DNA of 64,000 nucleotides from assembly GCF_018413605.1 (NCBI RefSeq), contig NZ_JAHCDN010000003.1, forward strand, positions 62,001-126,000, written 5' to 3'. Each line of letters starts with the position of its first letter. Positions within the stretch are counted from its first letter, which is position 1. The DNA comes from Variovorax sp. PCZ-1 (GTDB taxonomy: Bacteria > Pseudomonadota > Gammaproteobacteria > Burkholderiales > Burkholderiaceae_C). Shown here one piece after another: positions 1 through 9,507 of the stretch. Under the pieces are notes generated by a model. It ran no database searches and had not been told where the DNA came from. It worked only from the letters and a program-made list of their open reading frames with translations. The translations under genes and the position numbers were made by a program.

Positions 1-1
1 G

Positions 2-1591
2 ACAGGCGACATCTTCTTGGTCGGCTCCGATAAGCTCATGCGCACAAATGCGCGATACGTGATCGAAAACAAAACCACATTCGCAGACGCGTTGGGCAGC
101 AAGCTCTCCGCTGCCGCCAAATCTTCACTGCTCAAAAAAGAAACGTCTATCGGTTTGGTTTCTGTGGATACGGATGATACGAAAGCATCACTTTCGGGGC
201 AAGAAGGCTATTTGGAGTTTGCTGACTATCGAGGTATTCCAAGCTATGGTGCTTATGGCCCGCTCAAGGTGCAAGGCCTGAACTGGGGCATGGTTGCAAA
301 GATTGATGCGGCAGAAGCAGACGAGCCCATCAATAACCTCAACCGTCAATCATTTTTACGAGCCTTGATCATTGGTTTGGGCGTGGTGGCCATCGCAGGT
401 TTCGCGGTGTCAGTTTTCTTGCGCCAGTTCTTAAAGCCCATTCAAACCCTGTCTGATACTGTGCAAAAGGTCGCCAGCGGAGAGACCGCGGCGCGAAGCC
501 AGCTTGTCGAGAAAGATGAGATTGGCGATCTGGGTCGTGCGTTCGACGGCCTGCTGGATGACCGTATTGCTGCGCTGGAAAAATCCGCAAAAGAAAATGA
601 GACGCTCAACAACTCCGTGATTGACTTGCTGCAGGCGGTGTTCCAGCTCTCTAACAAAGACTTGACCGCACGAGCTCCGGTGACGGAAGACATTATTGGT
701 ACGGTAGCCTCTTCTATTAACCAGTTCTCGGATGAGACCGGACGTACGCTGACCGATGTGCAGAAAATTGCCGAACAGCTGGCGATGACTTCTGAATCTG
801 TGCGAGTGCAATCCGTGATGGTGGAAGAAACGGCGCGTGCTGAACGTGATGCTTTGCAGGCCATGTCGAGTAACCTCACGCAAGCGACCACACAGCTCGC
901 TCAAGTGGCTGAATTGTCTGAGCAATCCAACAAGGCTGCTGGTGTGGCCACCGACGCAACGCAAAACGCGCTGGCGGCGGTGCAGGGTACGGTGCAGGGT
1001 ATGGATCAGTTGCGTGAATCCATCTCGGACATGGAAAAGCGCTTCAAACGATTGGGTGAGCGCTCACAAGAAATTTCTACCGCTGTGCAGCTGATCAACG
1101 CGATCTCGGAGCGCACGCACGTTCTGGCTTTGAATGCTTCCATGCAAGCGGCCACAGCTGGTGAAGCAGGCCGCGGTTTCGCGGTGGTGGCTGAAGAGGT
1201 GCAGCGCCTCTCGGATAGCTCACGCCAAGCAACGTCAACAATCTCTCAGCTGGTGGGCAACATTCAAGCTGAGACGAACGAAACGCTCTTCACGGTGAAC
1301 CGATTGATCGGCGACGTGGTGCGTCAGTCTGAGCTCGCGCAGCGCGCCGGTGTGCAGATGAACCAAACGCAGCAAACGACCCAACAGCTCGTGAGCTTGG
1401 TGCGCCAGATTGCGCAGTTCTCTGAGCAGCAAGCCCGGTTGGCGGCCGATTTGCAGAAGTCCGTTGTGGAGATCAATGCCGGTACAGAGCAGACCTCGGC
1501 CGCTATTGCCGAACAAACCACTTCGACGCAGATGCTGGCCGACTCATCACGCCAGTTGACAGCGGCGGTGGGTCAGTTCAAGTTGGCCTAA
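2..1591 (+). CDS. Methyl-accepting chemotaxis protein, PilJ-like (5' end missing)
   Basis: Membrane chemoreceptor that would signal to the CheA-like kinase encoded next. The frame is open to the left edge, so the N-terminus is missing. Visible in order: the end of a periplasmic sensor (Cache-like) region with the motif [11 protein letters not shown], one transmembrane helix (about residues 117-138 from the first visible codons), a HAMP region ([12 protein letters not shown]), a helical stretch, and the conserved signalling tip containing [11 protein letters not shown] and [17 protein letters not shown]. The C-terminus [10 protein letters not shown] is typical of PilJ-type receptors. Only 19 bases separate it from the hybrid kinase gene, so the two are probably cotranscribed. 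Family is secure; the pilus versus flagellar assignment is inferred. Confidence 0.9.
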   Translation, partial: TGDIFLVGSDKLMRTNARYVIENKTTFADALGSKLSAAAKSSLLKKETSIGLVSVDTDDTKASLSGQEGYLEFADYRGIPSYGAYGPLKVQGLNWGMVAKIDAAEADEPINNLNRQSFLRALIIGLGVVAIAGFAVSVFLRQFLKPIQTLSDTVQKVASGETAARSQLVEKDEIGDLGRAFDGLLDDRIAALEKSAKENETLNNSVIDLLQAVFQLSNKDLTARAPVTEDIIGTVASSINQFSDETGRTLTDVQKIAEQLAMTSESVRVQSVMVEETARAERDALQAMSSNLTQATTQLAQVAELSEQSNKAAGVATDATQNALAAVQGTVQGMDQLRESISDMEKRFKRLGERSQEISTAVQLINAISERTHVLALNASMQAATAGEAGRGFAVVAEEVQRLSDSSRQATSTISQLVGNIQAETNETLFTVNRLIGDVVRQSELAQRAGVQMNQTQQTTQQLVSLVRQIAQFSEQQARLAADLQKSVVEINAGTEQTSAAIAEQTTSTQMLADSSRQLTAAVGQFKLA

Positions 1592-1610
1592 AGCACCCAG
1601 GTTTGCCCAG

Positions 1611-4445
1611 ATGAATATCAGCGATCTGCTCGCTCTGCTGCATGAAGAGTTTGCACTGGATGTGCCCATGGCGCAGCAGGCAGCGCTTGATGCCGCAGCG
1701 CAGCCAGGAGAAGCGGCTGCCTTGCTCGAACCGGTCGTGGGCTATATTGAGCGCTCGGTGCAAGCCAGTGCATTGGTGAGCCTGGACGGTTGGGGCAATT
1801 TTCTCTCGCAGGTCTCGCAATTCACGCAGTTGCAGATGATGTCGCCCGACCATGCCAGCCTTCAATGGCTTGCCGGTTGGACGACACCCGCTCTGGCCTA
1901 TCTCGAATCTCCAGCACAGGCAGCCACAGCGCAAGCCATCATTGCTTACCTGAAAGCCTGTCCTCAGGCCACGGATGACGCGGCCTTGAGTGTGTTGCAT
2001 GCACAACTCCTCGTCCCGCCAGCACTGACCTCTGAAGAAGCTGCCGCTGCACAAGCCGTGGTGGAAGATGCGACGCTTGAAGACGTGAGCTTGCAGACCG
2101 ATGATGTGGATGGCGGCCTACTGTCTGCCATGTTGCAAGATGCCCCCGAGCAACTTGAGCGCTTGATGGGCTATTTGGATGAGCTGGTAGCCGGCAAGGC
2201 TGATTCCGCGCGCATGATCGAAGCGCAACGCATTGCCCACACCTTCAAAGGTTCGGGCAACATCATTGGCTTGCCTGGCATTGGCCGTATTGCACATCGG
2301 CTGGAAGATGTGATGGAGTGGACGATTGAACAAGTCCAAGCCGGCGAGGGCAGTAACAGCGCCGCCTTGCAGGATATGCGTCACTCTGTCGGCATTCTGC
2401 AGCATATGGTGGCTCACTTGCAGGGCGAGGAGGCTCCACCTGGCGGCGCGCAAGAATGTTTACAGCGCTTGATCGATTGGGTCAATTGGATTCGCCAAGG
2501 TGTCGCAGCCGCTCAGTCGCCCGAGCCGCTTGCAGCGCAGGGCGCTATGAATGTAGTAGCATTCCGCGCAGATATTACGCCGGCAAACAGCATAAATGCA
2601 GGTCAAAACGAGCCCCAGAGCGCCGATGTGCAAATGTTGCGCGTCGGTGTGGATCGTTTGAGCCGTGTGCTGCGCCGAGCAACGCAATCCATCGTGGCTT
2701 CGCAGCGCGTTGGGCAGTTGGTACGCACCGCGAATGATCGCCTCTCGGCGATTGAAGTCAGCCATGCTGAACTCGCTCGCCGCTTGCGCGAGTTGGAGCA
2801 AACGGTGGACAAGCAGGTGGTGCAACTGCGCGGTCAAAAAGAATCGGGTGAGAGTTTCGATCCGCTCGAGATGGATCGCTATGACGCGCTCTACACACTT
2901 TCCCGTTTCGTCACAGAAGCTGTGCAAGACGAGTTGGAGCTGGCGCGTGAAGCGCGCAACCAAGTCGCACTTGCACAGCAGCTCATCCGAGATGAAGACC
3001 AAATCCAGCGCGAGCAACACCGAGACTTGCTAGGCGCGCGACTCGTGCCAGTGAAAAGTATCTTGCCGCGATTGAAGCGTAACGTGGCGCAAACGGCAGC
3101 CTCGACGGGCAAGCAAGCGCAGTTGGTTGTTGAAGGCGACAACACCACGCTCGATGCTGACGTGCTCACTCGCTTGACTGAGCCACTCTTGCATTTGCTG
3201 CGCAACGCGGTGGACCATGGCCTCGAATCAACCGAAGAGCGCCATATGCTGGGCAAGAACGAGGTCGGTACCATCACATTGAGCTTCCGCCGCGTCGGTC
3301 AAGATGTCGAACTCATCTGCGCAGATGATGGGAAAGGCTTGGATCTGCCAACGATTTACGACAAGGCCGTGGAGTATGGCTTGATCGAGCAAGGCACGGA
3401 GCTGTCTGAAGACGAGATGCGGCGCTTGATTTTGCGCCCTGGGTTTTCTACCAAAGGCGAGGTCACGGAAGTCTCTGGTCGTGGCGTGGGCATGGATGTG
3501 GTCAATGACCGTGTTTCTGGTCTCAAAGGTCGCCTGGATATTGAAAGCCAGCCCTATGCTGGCTCACGATTCATCGTTCGTGTGCCCGTCTCCAGCGGCG
3601 CTGTGCAGGCTCTGATTGTGCAATCCGCCCAAGAAGAGGTGGCACTGCCTTCTGACCAGGTCGTGCAGGCGCTCGCTGCTGATGAGGTGGAGATCATTCC
3701 AGGTGCATCACCCGTGTTACGCCACTTGGGACAAGAATACCCTGTGTATCCCTTGGGTGTGTGGCTGGGCTTCGAAGATACCCACACCACCGCCTCGCTA
3801 GCGGGCAAGCCAGCGGTGCTGTGCCGCGGTGCTACGCAAACTGTGGCTGTGATTGTGGATGCCGTCGTCGATGCACGAGAATTGATTTTGCAAGACGTCG
3901 GGCGCTTGGCACGCCGAATTGCAGGTGTGGTGGGCGGAGCGCTGCGCAACGATGGCCGCCCGATGTTTTTATTGGATGTGGCGGCACTGGAGCGCGCCTC
4001 TCAAACCACGCGCCGCGCAGGCTCATCGCTTGCGTTGCGCCGCCGAATGGCCGTGCAACGCACCCGTGTGTTGGTGGTGGATGATGCCTTATCCGTGCGC
4101 CGCTCCATGGAGCAATTGCTCGAAGATGCGGGTTACGACGTTGTTACAGCGGCTGATGGCTTCTTGGCGTTGGAAGTGGTGCGCAGCCGGGCGCCCGCGA
4201 TTGTGCTCACCGATCTGGAAATGCCCAACTTGAACGGTTTGGAACTCACCAAACGTCTGCGCGAGCTGCCCCAGTTCATGGGTACGCCGATCGTGATGAT
4301 CACCTCGCGCGCCAGCGACAAACACCGGGAAATGGCCGAAGAAGCAGGCGTGGATTTGTATCTCACCAAGCCTTACACAGATGCAACGTTGATCGAACAC
4401 GTTAAACGACTGACCTCCCAAGACGCTTCTGCTTTGCTGGTCTAG
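1611..4445 (+). CDS. Hybrid CheA/ChpA-like histidine kinase with Hpt, CheW and receiver domains
   Basis: Chemosensory kinase of 944 residues. Order: an N-terminal region of unknown type (1 to about 165); one Hpt domain with AHTFKGSGN (phosphoacceptor H210); a linker and helical dimerisation region (about 310-450); a HATPase domain (NAVDHG, DDGKGLD, GRGVGMDVV); a CheW-like domain (about 665-800); and a C-terminal receiver (RVLVVDDA, LTDLEMP with phosphoacceptor D868, TKPYT). This is the layout of PilL/ChpA-type kinases, but with one Hpt rather than several. ATG 1611 directly follows the receptor gene. The linker at about residues 311-325 is encoded by a copy of the dispersed repeat. Domain calls are secure; a role in type IV pilus signalling is inferred. 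Confidence 0.92.
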   Translation: MNISDLLALLHEEFALDVPMAQQAALDAAAQPGEAAALLEPVVGYIERSVQASALVSLDGWGNFLSQVSQFTQLQMMSPDHASLQWLAGWTTPALAYLESPAQAATAQAIIAYLKACPQATDDAALSVLHAQLLVPPALTSEEAAAAQAVVEDATLEDVSLQTDDVDGGLLSAMLQDAPEQLERLMGYLDELVAGKADSARMIEAQRIAHTFKGSGNIIGLPGIGRIAHRLEDVMEWTIEQVQAGEGSNSAALQDMRHSVGILQHMVAHLQGEEAPPGGAQECLQRLIDWVNWIRQGVAAAQSPEPLAAQGAMNVVAFRADITPANSINAGQNEPQSADVQMLRVGVDRLSRVLRRATQSIVASQRVGQLVRTANDRLSAIEVSHAELARRLRELEQTVDKQVVQLRGQKESGESFDPLEMDRYDALYTLSRFVTEAVQDELELAREARNQVALAQQLIRDEDQIQREQHRDLLGARLVPVKSILPRLKRNVAQTAASTGKQAQLVVEGDNTTLDADVLTRLTEPLLHLLRNAVDHGLESTEERHMLGKNEVGTITLSFRRVGQDVELICADDGKGLDLPTIYDKAVEYGLIEQGTELSEDEMRRLILRPGFSTKGEVTEVSGRGVGMDVVNDRVSGLKGRLDIESQPYAGSRFIVRVPVSSGAVQALIVQSAQEEVALPSDQVVQALAADEVEIIPGASPVLRHLGQEYPVYPLGVWLGFEDTHTTASLAGKPAVLCRGATQTVAVIVDAVVDARELILQDVGRLARRIAGVVGGALRNDGRPMFLLDVAALERASQTTRRAGSSLALRRRMAVQRTRVLVVDDALSVRRSMEQLLEDAGYDVVTAADGFLALEVVRSRAPAIVLTDLEMPNLNGLELTKRLRELPQFMGTPIVMITSRASDKHREMAEEAGVDLYLTKPYTDATLIEHVKRLTSQDASALLV
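2544..2582 (-). repeat. Dispersed repeat core, copy 1 (inside cheA-like gene)
   Basis: A 39-nt core in minus orientation, 31/39 identical without gaps to the copy at 45456. Read in the gene's frame it encodes part of the linker after the Hpt domain. A related tail continues to about 2608 (AAATGCAGGTCAAAA). Confidence 0.8.
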
Positions 4446-4478
4446 TCTGCCACGAGGCGATGCGCCTAAAATCAGCGC

Positions 4479-5483
4479 ATGCGCATGACCCACACACAAT
4501 CTCAGCAAGCCATTAATTTGGCACTGGACACCCTGGACATCGAAGCTGCAGCCGTGACCGAGCTGCGCACGCGCTTGGCCATTGAAGCCTCAGCTGCACG
4601 CGCTTTCACGCAAGCGGTAGAAACCATACTCGCGACGCGAGGCCGCGTCGTTGTCATGGGCATGGGCAAGAGCGGCCACGTGGGGCGCAAGATTGCAGCC
4701 ACTTTGGCTTCCACAGGTACTGCGGCTATGTTCGTGCATCCTGCAGAAGCCAGCCATGGTGATTTAGGCATGGTCAAAGCCATCGATTCGATCGTGGCAA
4801 TTTCCAACTCAGGGGAATCCGAAGAGCTCTCTGCTATCTTGCCTTTCATCAAACGCATGGGCGCACCTTTGATCGCAATGACGGGTGGCCTGCAATCCAC
4901 ACTTGCGCAGCATGCTGATGTGGTGCTTGATAGTTCCGTTACCAAAGAGGCTTGTCCGCTCAACCTCGCCCCCACAGCCAGCACCACAGCGCAGCTTGCT
5001 CTGGGAGATGCTTTAGCCATGGCCTTGCTTGATGCGCGTGGTTTCAAAGCCGAGGATTTTGCTCGCTCGCATCCCGGTGGAAGCCTTGGGCGTAAGCTGC
5101 TGATGCATGTGCGCGATCTGATGCGCACAGGCAATGATGTGCCACGCGTACAAGCGCACACGGGCTTCACCGATCTGATGCGCGAAATGAGCCACAAGGG
5201 CTTGGGAGCATCAGCCGTGGTGGATAACGCAGGCCATGTGATGGGTATTTTCACAGACGGTGATTTGCGTCGCTTGATCGAGCGTGGCGTAGATTTGCGC
5301 GAGCTGACCGCGGGCGAAGTGATGCACAAAGGTAGCCTCGCGGTCTCCCCCGACGCCCTGGCTGTAGAAGCTGCGGAGCTGATGGAGCTGCATCGCGTTA
5401 CTAGCGTGCTTGTCACCGATGCAGATGGGCTCTTGGTGGGTGCACTCAACTCCAACGACCTGATGCGCGCCAAGGTGATTTGA
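4479..5483 (+). CDS. kdsD: D-arabinose 5-phosphate isomerase
   Basis: Interconverts ribulose 5-phosphate and arabinose 5-phosphate, the first step towards Kdo for the lipopolysaccharide core. 334 residues, full length for the KdsD/KpsF family. An N-terminal SIS sugar-isomerase domain carries VVVMGMGKSGHVGRKIAATL and SNSGESEE; two CBS domains follow (about 210-330, with GIFTDGDLRR and VGALNSNDLMRAKV). The ATG at 4479 lies 33 bases after the kinase gene. The stop overlaps the start region of kdsC, so the two are probably translationally coupled. Confidence 0.96.
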   Translation: MRMTHTQSQQAINLALDTLDIEAAAVTELRTRLAIEASAARAFTQAVETILATRGRVVVMGMGKSGHVGRKIAATLASTGTAAMFVHPAEASHGDLGMVKAIDSIVAISNSGESEELSAILPFIKRMGAPLIAMTGGLQSTLAQHADVVLDSSVTKEACPLNLAPTASTTAQLALGDALAMALLDARGFKAEDFARSHPGGSLGRKLLMHVRDLMRTGNDVPRVQAHTGFTDLMREMSHKGLGASAVVDNAGHVMGIFTDGDLRRLIERGVDLRELTAGEVMHKGSLAVSPDALAVEAAELMELHRVTSVLVTDADGLLVGALNSNDLMRAKVI

Positions 5484-5491
5484 TCGTGGCC

Positions 5492-6040
5492 ATGTCACCC
5501 TCTCTGCAGTTTCCAGCACCTCTGTTGCTGCGTGCACAGCCTGTGCGCTTGGTGATCTTGGATGTGGATGGCGTGCTCACCGATGGTGGCCTGTATTTCA
5601 GCGAGCAGGGTGAATCGCTCAAACGCTTTTCCGTGCTTGATGGCCAGGGTATCAAGATGCTGCAGCATGCGGGCATCGCTTTGGCAGTGATCACTGGGCG
5701 CGATAGTGCAGCCTTGCGCACCCGACTTTCGGCTTTGAAGATCAAGCATGCTGTGTTTGGCACGGAAGATAAACTGCCGGCAGCAAACAAATTGCTATCG
5801 GAGTTGGGCTTGAACTGGGGGCAGGTCGCTGTGATGGGCGACGATTGGCCAGATTTACCCCTGCTGCACCGCGCGCAATTGGCCAGCACACCCGCCAATG
5901 GCCACCACGAGAACCGCGCGCTCGCACATTTCACTTCGAGTAACCAAGGTGGTTCAGGTGCAGTGCGTGAGCTGTGCGATCTGATTGCTTGTGCCCAAGG
6001 GCACTATGCAAAATTTTTCGAAGCAGCTGTACAAGCATGA
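5492..6040 (+). CDS. kdsC: 3-deoxy-D-manno-octulosonate 8-phosphate phosphatase
   Basis: Removes phosphate from Kdo 8-phosphate in the cytoplasm, two steps after KdsD. A small capless HAD phosphatase of 182 residues with the nucleophile motif ILDVDGVLTDG, ITGRDSAAL, the lysine in EDKLPAA and the acidic motif MGDDWPDLP. In-frame TTG (5480) and GTG (5486) codons lie upstream; ATG 5492 is preferred because it begins just before the conserved part. Its TGA overlaps the ATG of lptC by four bases (ATGA), indicating a coupled kdsD-kdsC-lptC operon. Confidence 0.95.
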   Translation: MSPSLQFPAPLLLRAQPVRLVILDVDGVLTDGGLYFSEQGESLKRFSVLDGQGIKMLQHAGIALAVITGRDSAALRTRLSALKIKHAVFGTEDKLPAANKLLSELGLNWGQVAVMGDDWPDLPLLHRAQLASTPANGHHENRALAHFTSSNQGGSGAVRELCDLIACAQGHYAKFFEAAVQA

Positions 6041-6666
6041 GTTCTGCCAACATGCTTCGCAAACTCGTGGGCAACATCACGCTCTATTTGCCCATGGCAT
6101 TGATGGGGGTGTTGGCTTTAGGCAGTTGGTGGTTGGCGCGCAATACGCCAGTCACCGTCGCCACAGCACCGCAACAAATACAACGTCAGGAGCCCGATTA
6201 CTTTCTCACGAAGTTTTCAGTCAAAAGCTTTGACCCTCAGGGTCAACTCATGAGTGAGGTGTGGGGAGAGAAAGCGCGGCATTTTCCAGCCACGGATATC
6301 TTGGAGGTAGATGCTGCACGTTTTCGCTCGCTGCGCAGTGCCAGAGTCATCTTTGGTCAAGGAGATCGCGCCTACAGTAATGGCGACGGCTCTGAGGTAC
6401 AGCTTGTTGGCAATGCGCTGGTGATTCGCGAAGCTGCACTTGGGCCCCAAGGCCGCCAGCTACCGCGTATGGAGTTCCGTGGTGAATTTTTGCATGCCTT
6501 TTTGCGCACCGAAGAAGTGAAATCCCACAAACCCGTGACGATGCTGCGCGGCTCAGATCAATTCAGTGGCGATGCCATGCTCTACAACAAGATTGATGGC
6601 ACGGTACAACTTGATGGTCGGGTACGCGTGCGACTAGAAGCCAAGCCAAGCACTGATTCACGCTGA
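6037..6666 (+). CDS. lptC: LPS export periplasmic protein LptC
   Basis: Inner-membrane-anchored bridge component of the Lpt machine that passes lipopolysaccharide from LptBFG to LptA. 209 residues: a short cytoplasmic tail, one transmembrane helix (LYLPMALMGVLALGSWWLA), then a beta-jellyroll periplasmic domain with QEPDYFLTKFSVKSFDPQGQ, typical of betaproteobacterial LptC. ATG 6037 is the four-base overlap with kdsC; the longer upstream frame has no supporting features. lptA and lptB, which usually follow, are absent; an SDR gene comes next. Confidence 0.92.
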   Translation: MSSANMLRKLVGNITLYLPMALMGVLALGSWWLARNTPVTVATAPQQIQRQEPDYFLTKFSVKSFDPQGQLMSEVWGEKARHFPATDILEVDAARFRSLRSARVIFGQGDRAYSNGDGSEVQLVGNALVIREAALGPQGRQLPRMEFRGEFLHAFLRTEEVKSHKPVTMLRGSDQFSGDAMLYNKIDGTVQLDGRVRVRLEAKPSTDSR

Positions 6667-6692
6667 TTTTGATCATTTGCGAGACCGCCATC

Positions 6693-7484
6693 ATGACTGC
6701 TCCCCTCGTTTTCATCACCGGTGCTTCTAGCGGCATTGGGCAAGCTCTGGCATGGCGTTTTTATCAGGCAGGCTATCGTCTGGCCTTGGTAGCACGCCGT
6801 GTTTCCGAGGTCGAATCATGGGTTTCACGGCATAAAATCAGCGCAGACAGCTATACTATTTATAGCGCAGATGTGGCACTCACAGAGAGCATCGTGAAAG
6901 CCGGGCAAGATTGCATCGCGCGCCAAGGCGTGCCTGATGTGGTGATTGCCAATGCGGGCATCAGCATTGGTGTGGATAGCGCCATTCGGGAAGACATTGA
7001 TGTGCTCGCGCAAACCTTTGCAACAAACAACATCGGCTTAGCTGCCACCTTTCATCCCTTCATTTCCAGTATGGTGCAAAGAAGAACTGGTACGCTGGTG
7101 GGCATAGCCAGCGTGGCGGGCATTCGCGGTTTACCAGGTCATGGGGCGTATTGTGCGAGCAAGGCTGCGGTGATCAGTTATTGCGAAAGCTTGCGTGGCG
7201 AGATGCGCGCTGAGACAGGCAAGGCTGGTGTGAAGGTCGTCACCATTGCGCCAGGCTATGTAGCCACGCCGCTCACGGCGCAAAATCCTTACAGCATGCC
7301 CTTCTTGATGCAGCCTGAAGACTTTGCGGATCAGGCTTTCAAAGCCATCACAGCTGGCGTGAGCTACCGCGTGATCCCTTGGCAAATGGGCGTAGTAGCC
7401 AAGCTGCTACGCGTGTTGCCCAACTGGCTCTATGACAAAGCCCTCGCTGGCCGCCCTCGCAAAAAGCGGCGGGATTCTCTATAA
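6693..7484 (+). CDS. SDR family NAD(P)-dependent oxidoreductase
   Basis: A classical short-chain dehydrogenase of 263 residues. The N-terminal Rossmann motif is TGASSGIGQALA (TGxxxGxG); NAGIS matches the NAG motif; the catalytic Ser is in GIASVAG and the Tyr/Lys pair in GAYCASKAA. The C-terminus is basic (RPRKKRRDSL). The substrate cannot be told. ATG 6693 is chosen because the Rossmann strand begins within a few residues of it. Residues about 46-58 (ISADSYTIYSAD) are encoded by a copy of the dispersed repeat. Probably cotranscribed with lptC, 26 bases upstream. Confidence 0.93.
   Translation: MTAPLVFITGASSGIGQALAWRFYQAGYRLALVARRVSEVESWVSRHKISADSYTIYSADVALTESIVKAGQDCIARQGVPDVVIANAGISIGVDSAIREDIDVLAQTFATNNIGLAATFHPFISSMVQRRTGTLVGIASVAGIRGLPGHGAYCASKAAVISYCESLRGEMRAETGKAGVKVVTIAPGYVATPLTAQNPYSMPFLMQPEDFADQAFKAITAGVSYRVIPWQMGVVAKLLRVLPNWLYDKALAGRPRKKRRDSL
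6828..6866 (+). repeat. Dispersed repeat core, copy 2 (inside SDR gene)
   Basis: 39-nt core in plus orientation, 32/39 identical without gaps to the copy at 18934. It is read in frame by the SDR gene, just after the beta2 region. Confidence 0.75.
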
Positions 7485-7490
7485 GTTACA

Positions 7491-8483
7491 TCACATAGCC
7501 ACGCGCCGACCCAAGCGTACAGTGGTGACGCCAGGGCGCAATTGGCGAATCGAGGGCATGACGAGCATGCAGTTGTCGTAAGGCGTGGTGATGGCTTGGT
7601 CAGCATCGTGCGCGATCACAGTACCCGCCTTTGCAATGATCTCATTACCAGTGAAGGCTTGCGTGAATTCAAACTGCATGCTGCGCGCCACTACGGCGTG
7701 CGTCACTTGCACGGGGGCAGGTGGCTTGCGATCAGCAGCTAGCCAAGCTTGCAGTCCTGCATCTATCACTTCTTGCATCGTGACTATTTCAGCGCGCAAC
7801 AAAAATCGAATCACCACATTTTGCACTGCGGCCACAGAAGCCCGCTGCCAATGCTGCCCTGCCTCCAGCAGCAAGGCGATTTTGCTGCCTCCCTCGCTGC
7901 CAAAGCCAGCAAAATCACGCATGCGCACGCCATCCTTGTGCCCCGCATCCATCACCACTTGCCCCACACCGCCCAGAGATTGCGCAAAAGCCACATTGCG
8001 TGGCAGCAAGCCAGTGATGAGCAAAGGCTCGCAGGGTTCATGCATGGAATGCAAATCCAGCAGATGTGTGGCGCGCTCCACATAAGGGCGAATCGCACGA
8101 GCACGAGCGAGCTCGCTGCTCTGTGCTGAGCCGGCAAGCAAAGCAGGGCTCCAAACGCGATTGAGATCTTGATCCACAAAGCGTGATGCATCAGGTTGCG
8201 TCGGATCAAAGCGCGCAAAGCCATCCACATTGGCAAACACAGCCGTCAAACTGCCACGGTGAAGCACAAGCTTGCAACTGCTGAGCAAAGCCAGCAGTTC
8301 ACTCAAAACAATAGCGCCCGTGTATTCGTTACCATGCACCAGCGATGTGATGAGCACATCAGCGCCTATCTCTTGCGATTTGAATTCATGCACATAGGGC
8401 GCCGCACCAACATTACTCACTTCCCAGCGAGAAATATCCGGGCGCTCTACCTCTACCGCATGAGGCTTGAAGTGAGCTTGCAT
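7491..8483 (-). CDS. Succinylglutamate desuccinylase/aspartoacylase family deacylase (M14-like)
   Basis: A zinc carboxypeptidase-fold amidohydrolase of 330 residues. SLVHGNEYTGA supplies the HxxE zinc ligands; LLDLHSMHEP supplies the third histidine region; LLEAGQHW matches the catalytic Glu region. The start is ATG 8483, overlapping the TGA of the upstream Bug gene by three or four bases. The frame runs on upstream, but there it only overlaps that gene. Placement after two binding-protein genes suggests a cytoplasmic deacylase acting on an imported N-acyl compound; that is inference and the substrate is unknown. Confidence 0.85.
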   Translation of the reverse strand: MQAHFKPHAVEVERPDISRWEVSNVGAAPYVHEFKSQEIGADVLITSLVHGNEYTGAIVLSELLALLSSCKLVLHRGSLTAVFANVDGFARFDPTQPDASRFVDQDLNRVWSPALLAGSAQSSELARARAIRPYVERATHLLDLHSMHEPCEPLLITGLLPRNVAFAQSLGGVGQVVMDAGHKDGVRMRDFAGFGSEGGSKIALLLEAGQHWQRASVAAVQNVVIRFLLRAEIVTMQEVIDAGLQAWLAADRKPPAPVQVTHAVVARSMQFEFTQAFTGNEIIAKAGTVIAHDADQAITTPYDNCMLVMPSIRQLRPGVTTVRLGRRVAM

Positions 8484-9481
8484 CAGGATTCCTTGATCTT
8501 GGCAAATTCCACGATGCGTTTGTAGTTGGCGATTTCGCTTTTCTGATAATCCGCGAGGGATTGGCCAGGTGTGAAGAAGGACGCGCCAGCGGCTTCGAGC
8601 TTGCTGCGCACATCGGCCGTCGCCATGACTTCGCTCAAAGCTTGCTGCAAACGCTGAGTCACAGGCGCTGGCATGCCCGCAGGGCCCCACAGGCCAAACC
8701 AACTGGAAATTTTCACGTTCTTGAGCAGCGGATGCTCAGACAGTGTTGGAATTTCTGGTGCTGCTTTAGAGCGCTGGCCTTCTGTGATGCCGAGTGCTAT
8801 CACCTTACCGCTCTTGATATGTGGCAAGCCACTAGAGAGCACAAACACACCAAAATCAAGCTGGCCGCCGATCAAATCGTTGGTGAGCGGTGCAACACCG
8901 CGATAGGGAATATGAACCAAGAATGTTCCAGAAGCTTCTTTCACCATCTCACCTGCGAGATTCAGAGCCGTGCCCACACCTGAAGAGCCATAACTGTATT
9001 TACCAGGATTGGCTTTGACCAGTTTGATGAACTCATCTACGGTCTTCACATTCATCTTGGTGGAGGCCACAAGCACCATGGGCTGCGAGGCGATCAAGCC
9101 CACAGGCGTGAAGCTGCTGATGCTGTCGTAGCGCACCGAGGATGAGACGAGCTTGCTGATGGCCATCTCGTTGTTTGCACCCACGATCAGGGTGTAGCCA
9201 TCGGGCGCAGCCGATGCAACCTTTTGCGCGCCCAGCGTGCCGCCTGCGCCTCCTACGTTGTCAATCACCACCGTGGTACCGAGCTTTTTAGCCAACTCAG
9301 CACCTACTGTGCGCGCTGTCAAATCTGTGCTGCCGCCTGGCGGGTAGCCCACCACGATAGTGATGGGCTTACTGCCTGGATAGTTCTGTGCTTGGGCCAC
9401 GCCTAAAGCAGAAGCAGCGACACTTGCGCCAGCGAGGCGCACCACATCACGGCGCTTGAGTAAGTAGGGGAGTGAATTCAT
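8483..9481 (-). CDS. Bug-family tripartite tricarboxylate transporter substrate-binding protein
   Basis: A periplasmic solute-binding protein of 332 residues in the TctC/Bug family. An N-terminal export signal (LKRRDVVRLAGASVAASALG, twin-Arg-like) ends near AQAQ. Hallmarks of the mature part are PITIVVGYPPGGSTDLTAR, GGAGGTLGAQKVASA, APDGYT and VHIPYRG. ATG 9481 is preceded by AGAAAG; an upstream TTG would overlap the previous gene. No TctA/TctB membrane subunits are in the window, as is common for Bug proteins. It is a tandem paralogue of the next gene upstream; the ligand is unknown. Confidence 0.93.
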   Translation of the reverse strand: MNSLPYLLKRRDVVRLAGASVAASALGVAQAQNYPGSKPITIVVGYPPGGSTDLTARTVGAELAKKLGTTVVIDNVGGAGGTLGAQKVASAAPDGYTLIVGANNEMAISKLVSSSVRYDSISSFTPVGLIASQPMVLVASTKMNVKTVDEFIKLVKANPGKYSYGSSGVGTALNLAGEMVKEASGTFLVHIPYRGVAPLTNDLIGGQLDFGVFVLSSGLPHIKSGKVIALGITEGQRSKAAPEIPTLSEHPLLKNVKISSWFGLWGPAGMPAPVTQRLQQALSEVMATADVRSKLEAAGASFFTPGQSLADYQKSEIANYKRIVEFAKIKES

Positions 9482-9507
9482 GAAGGATCTTTCTAAGAAA
9501 AAGGAAA

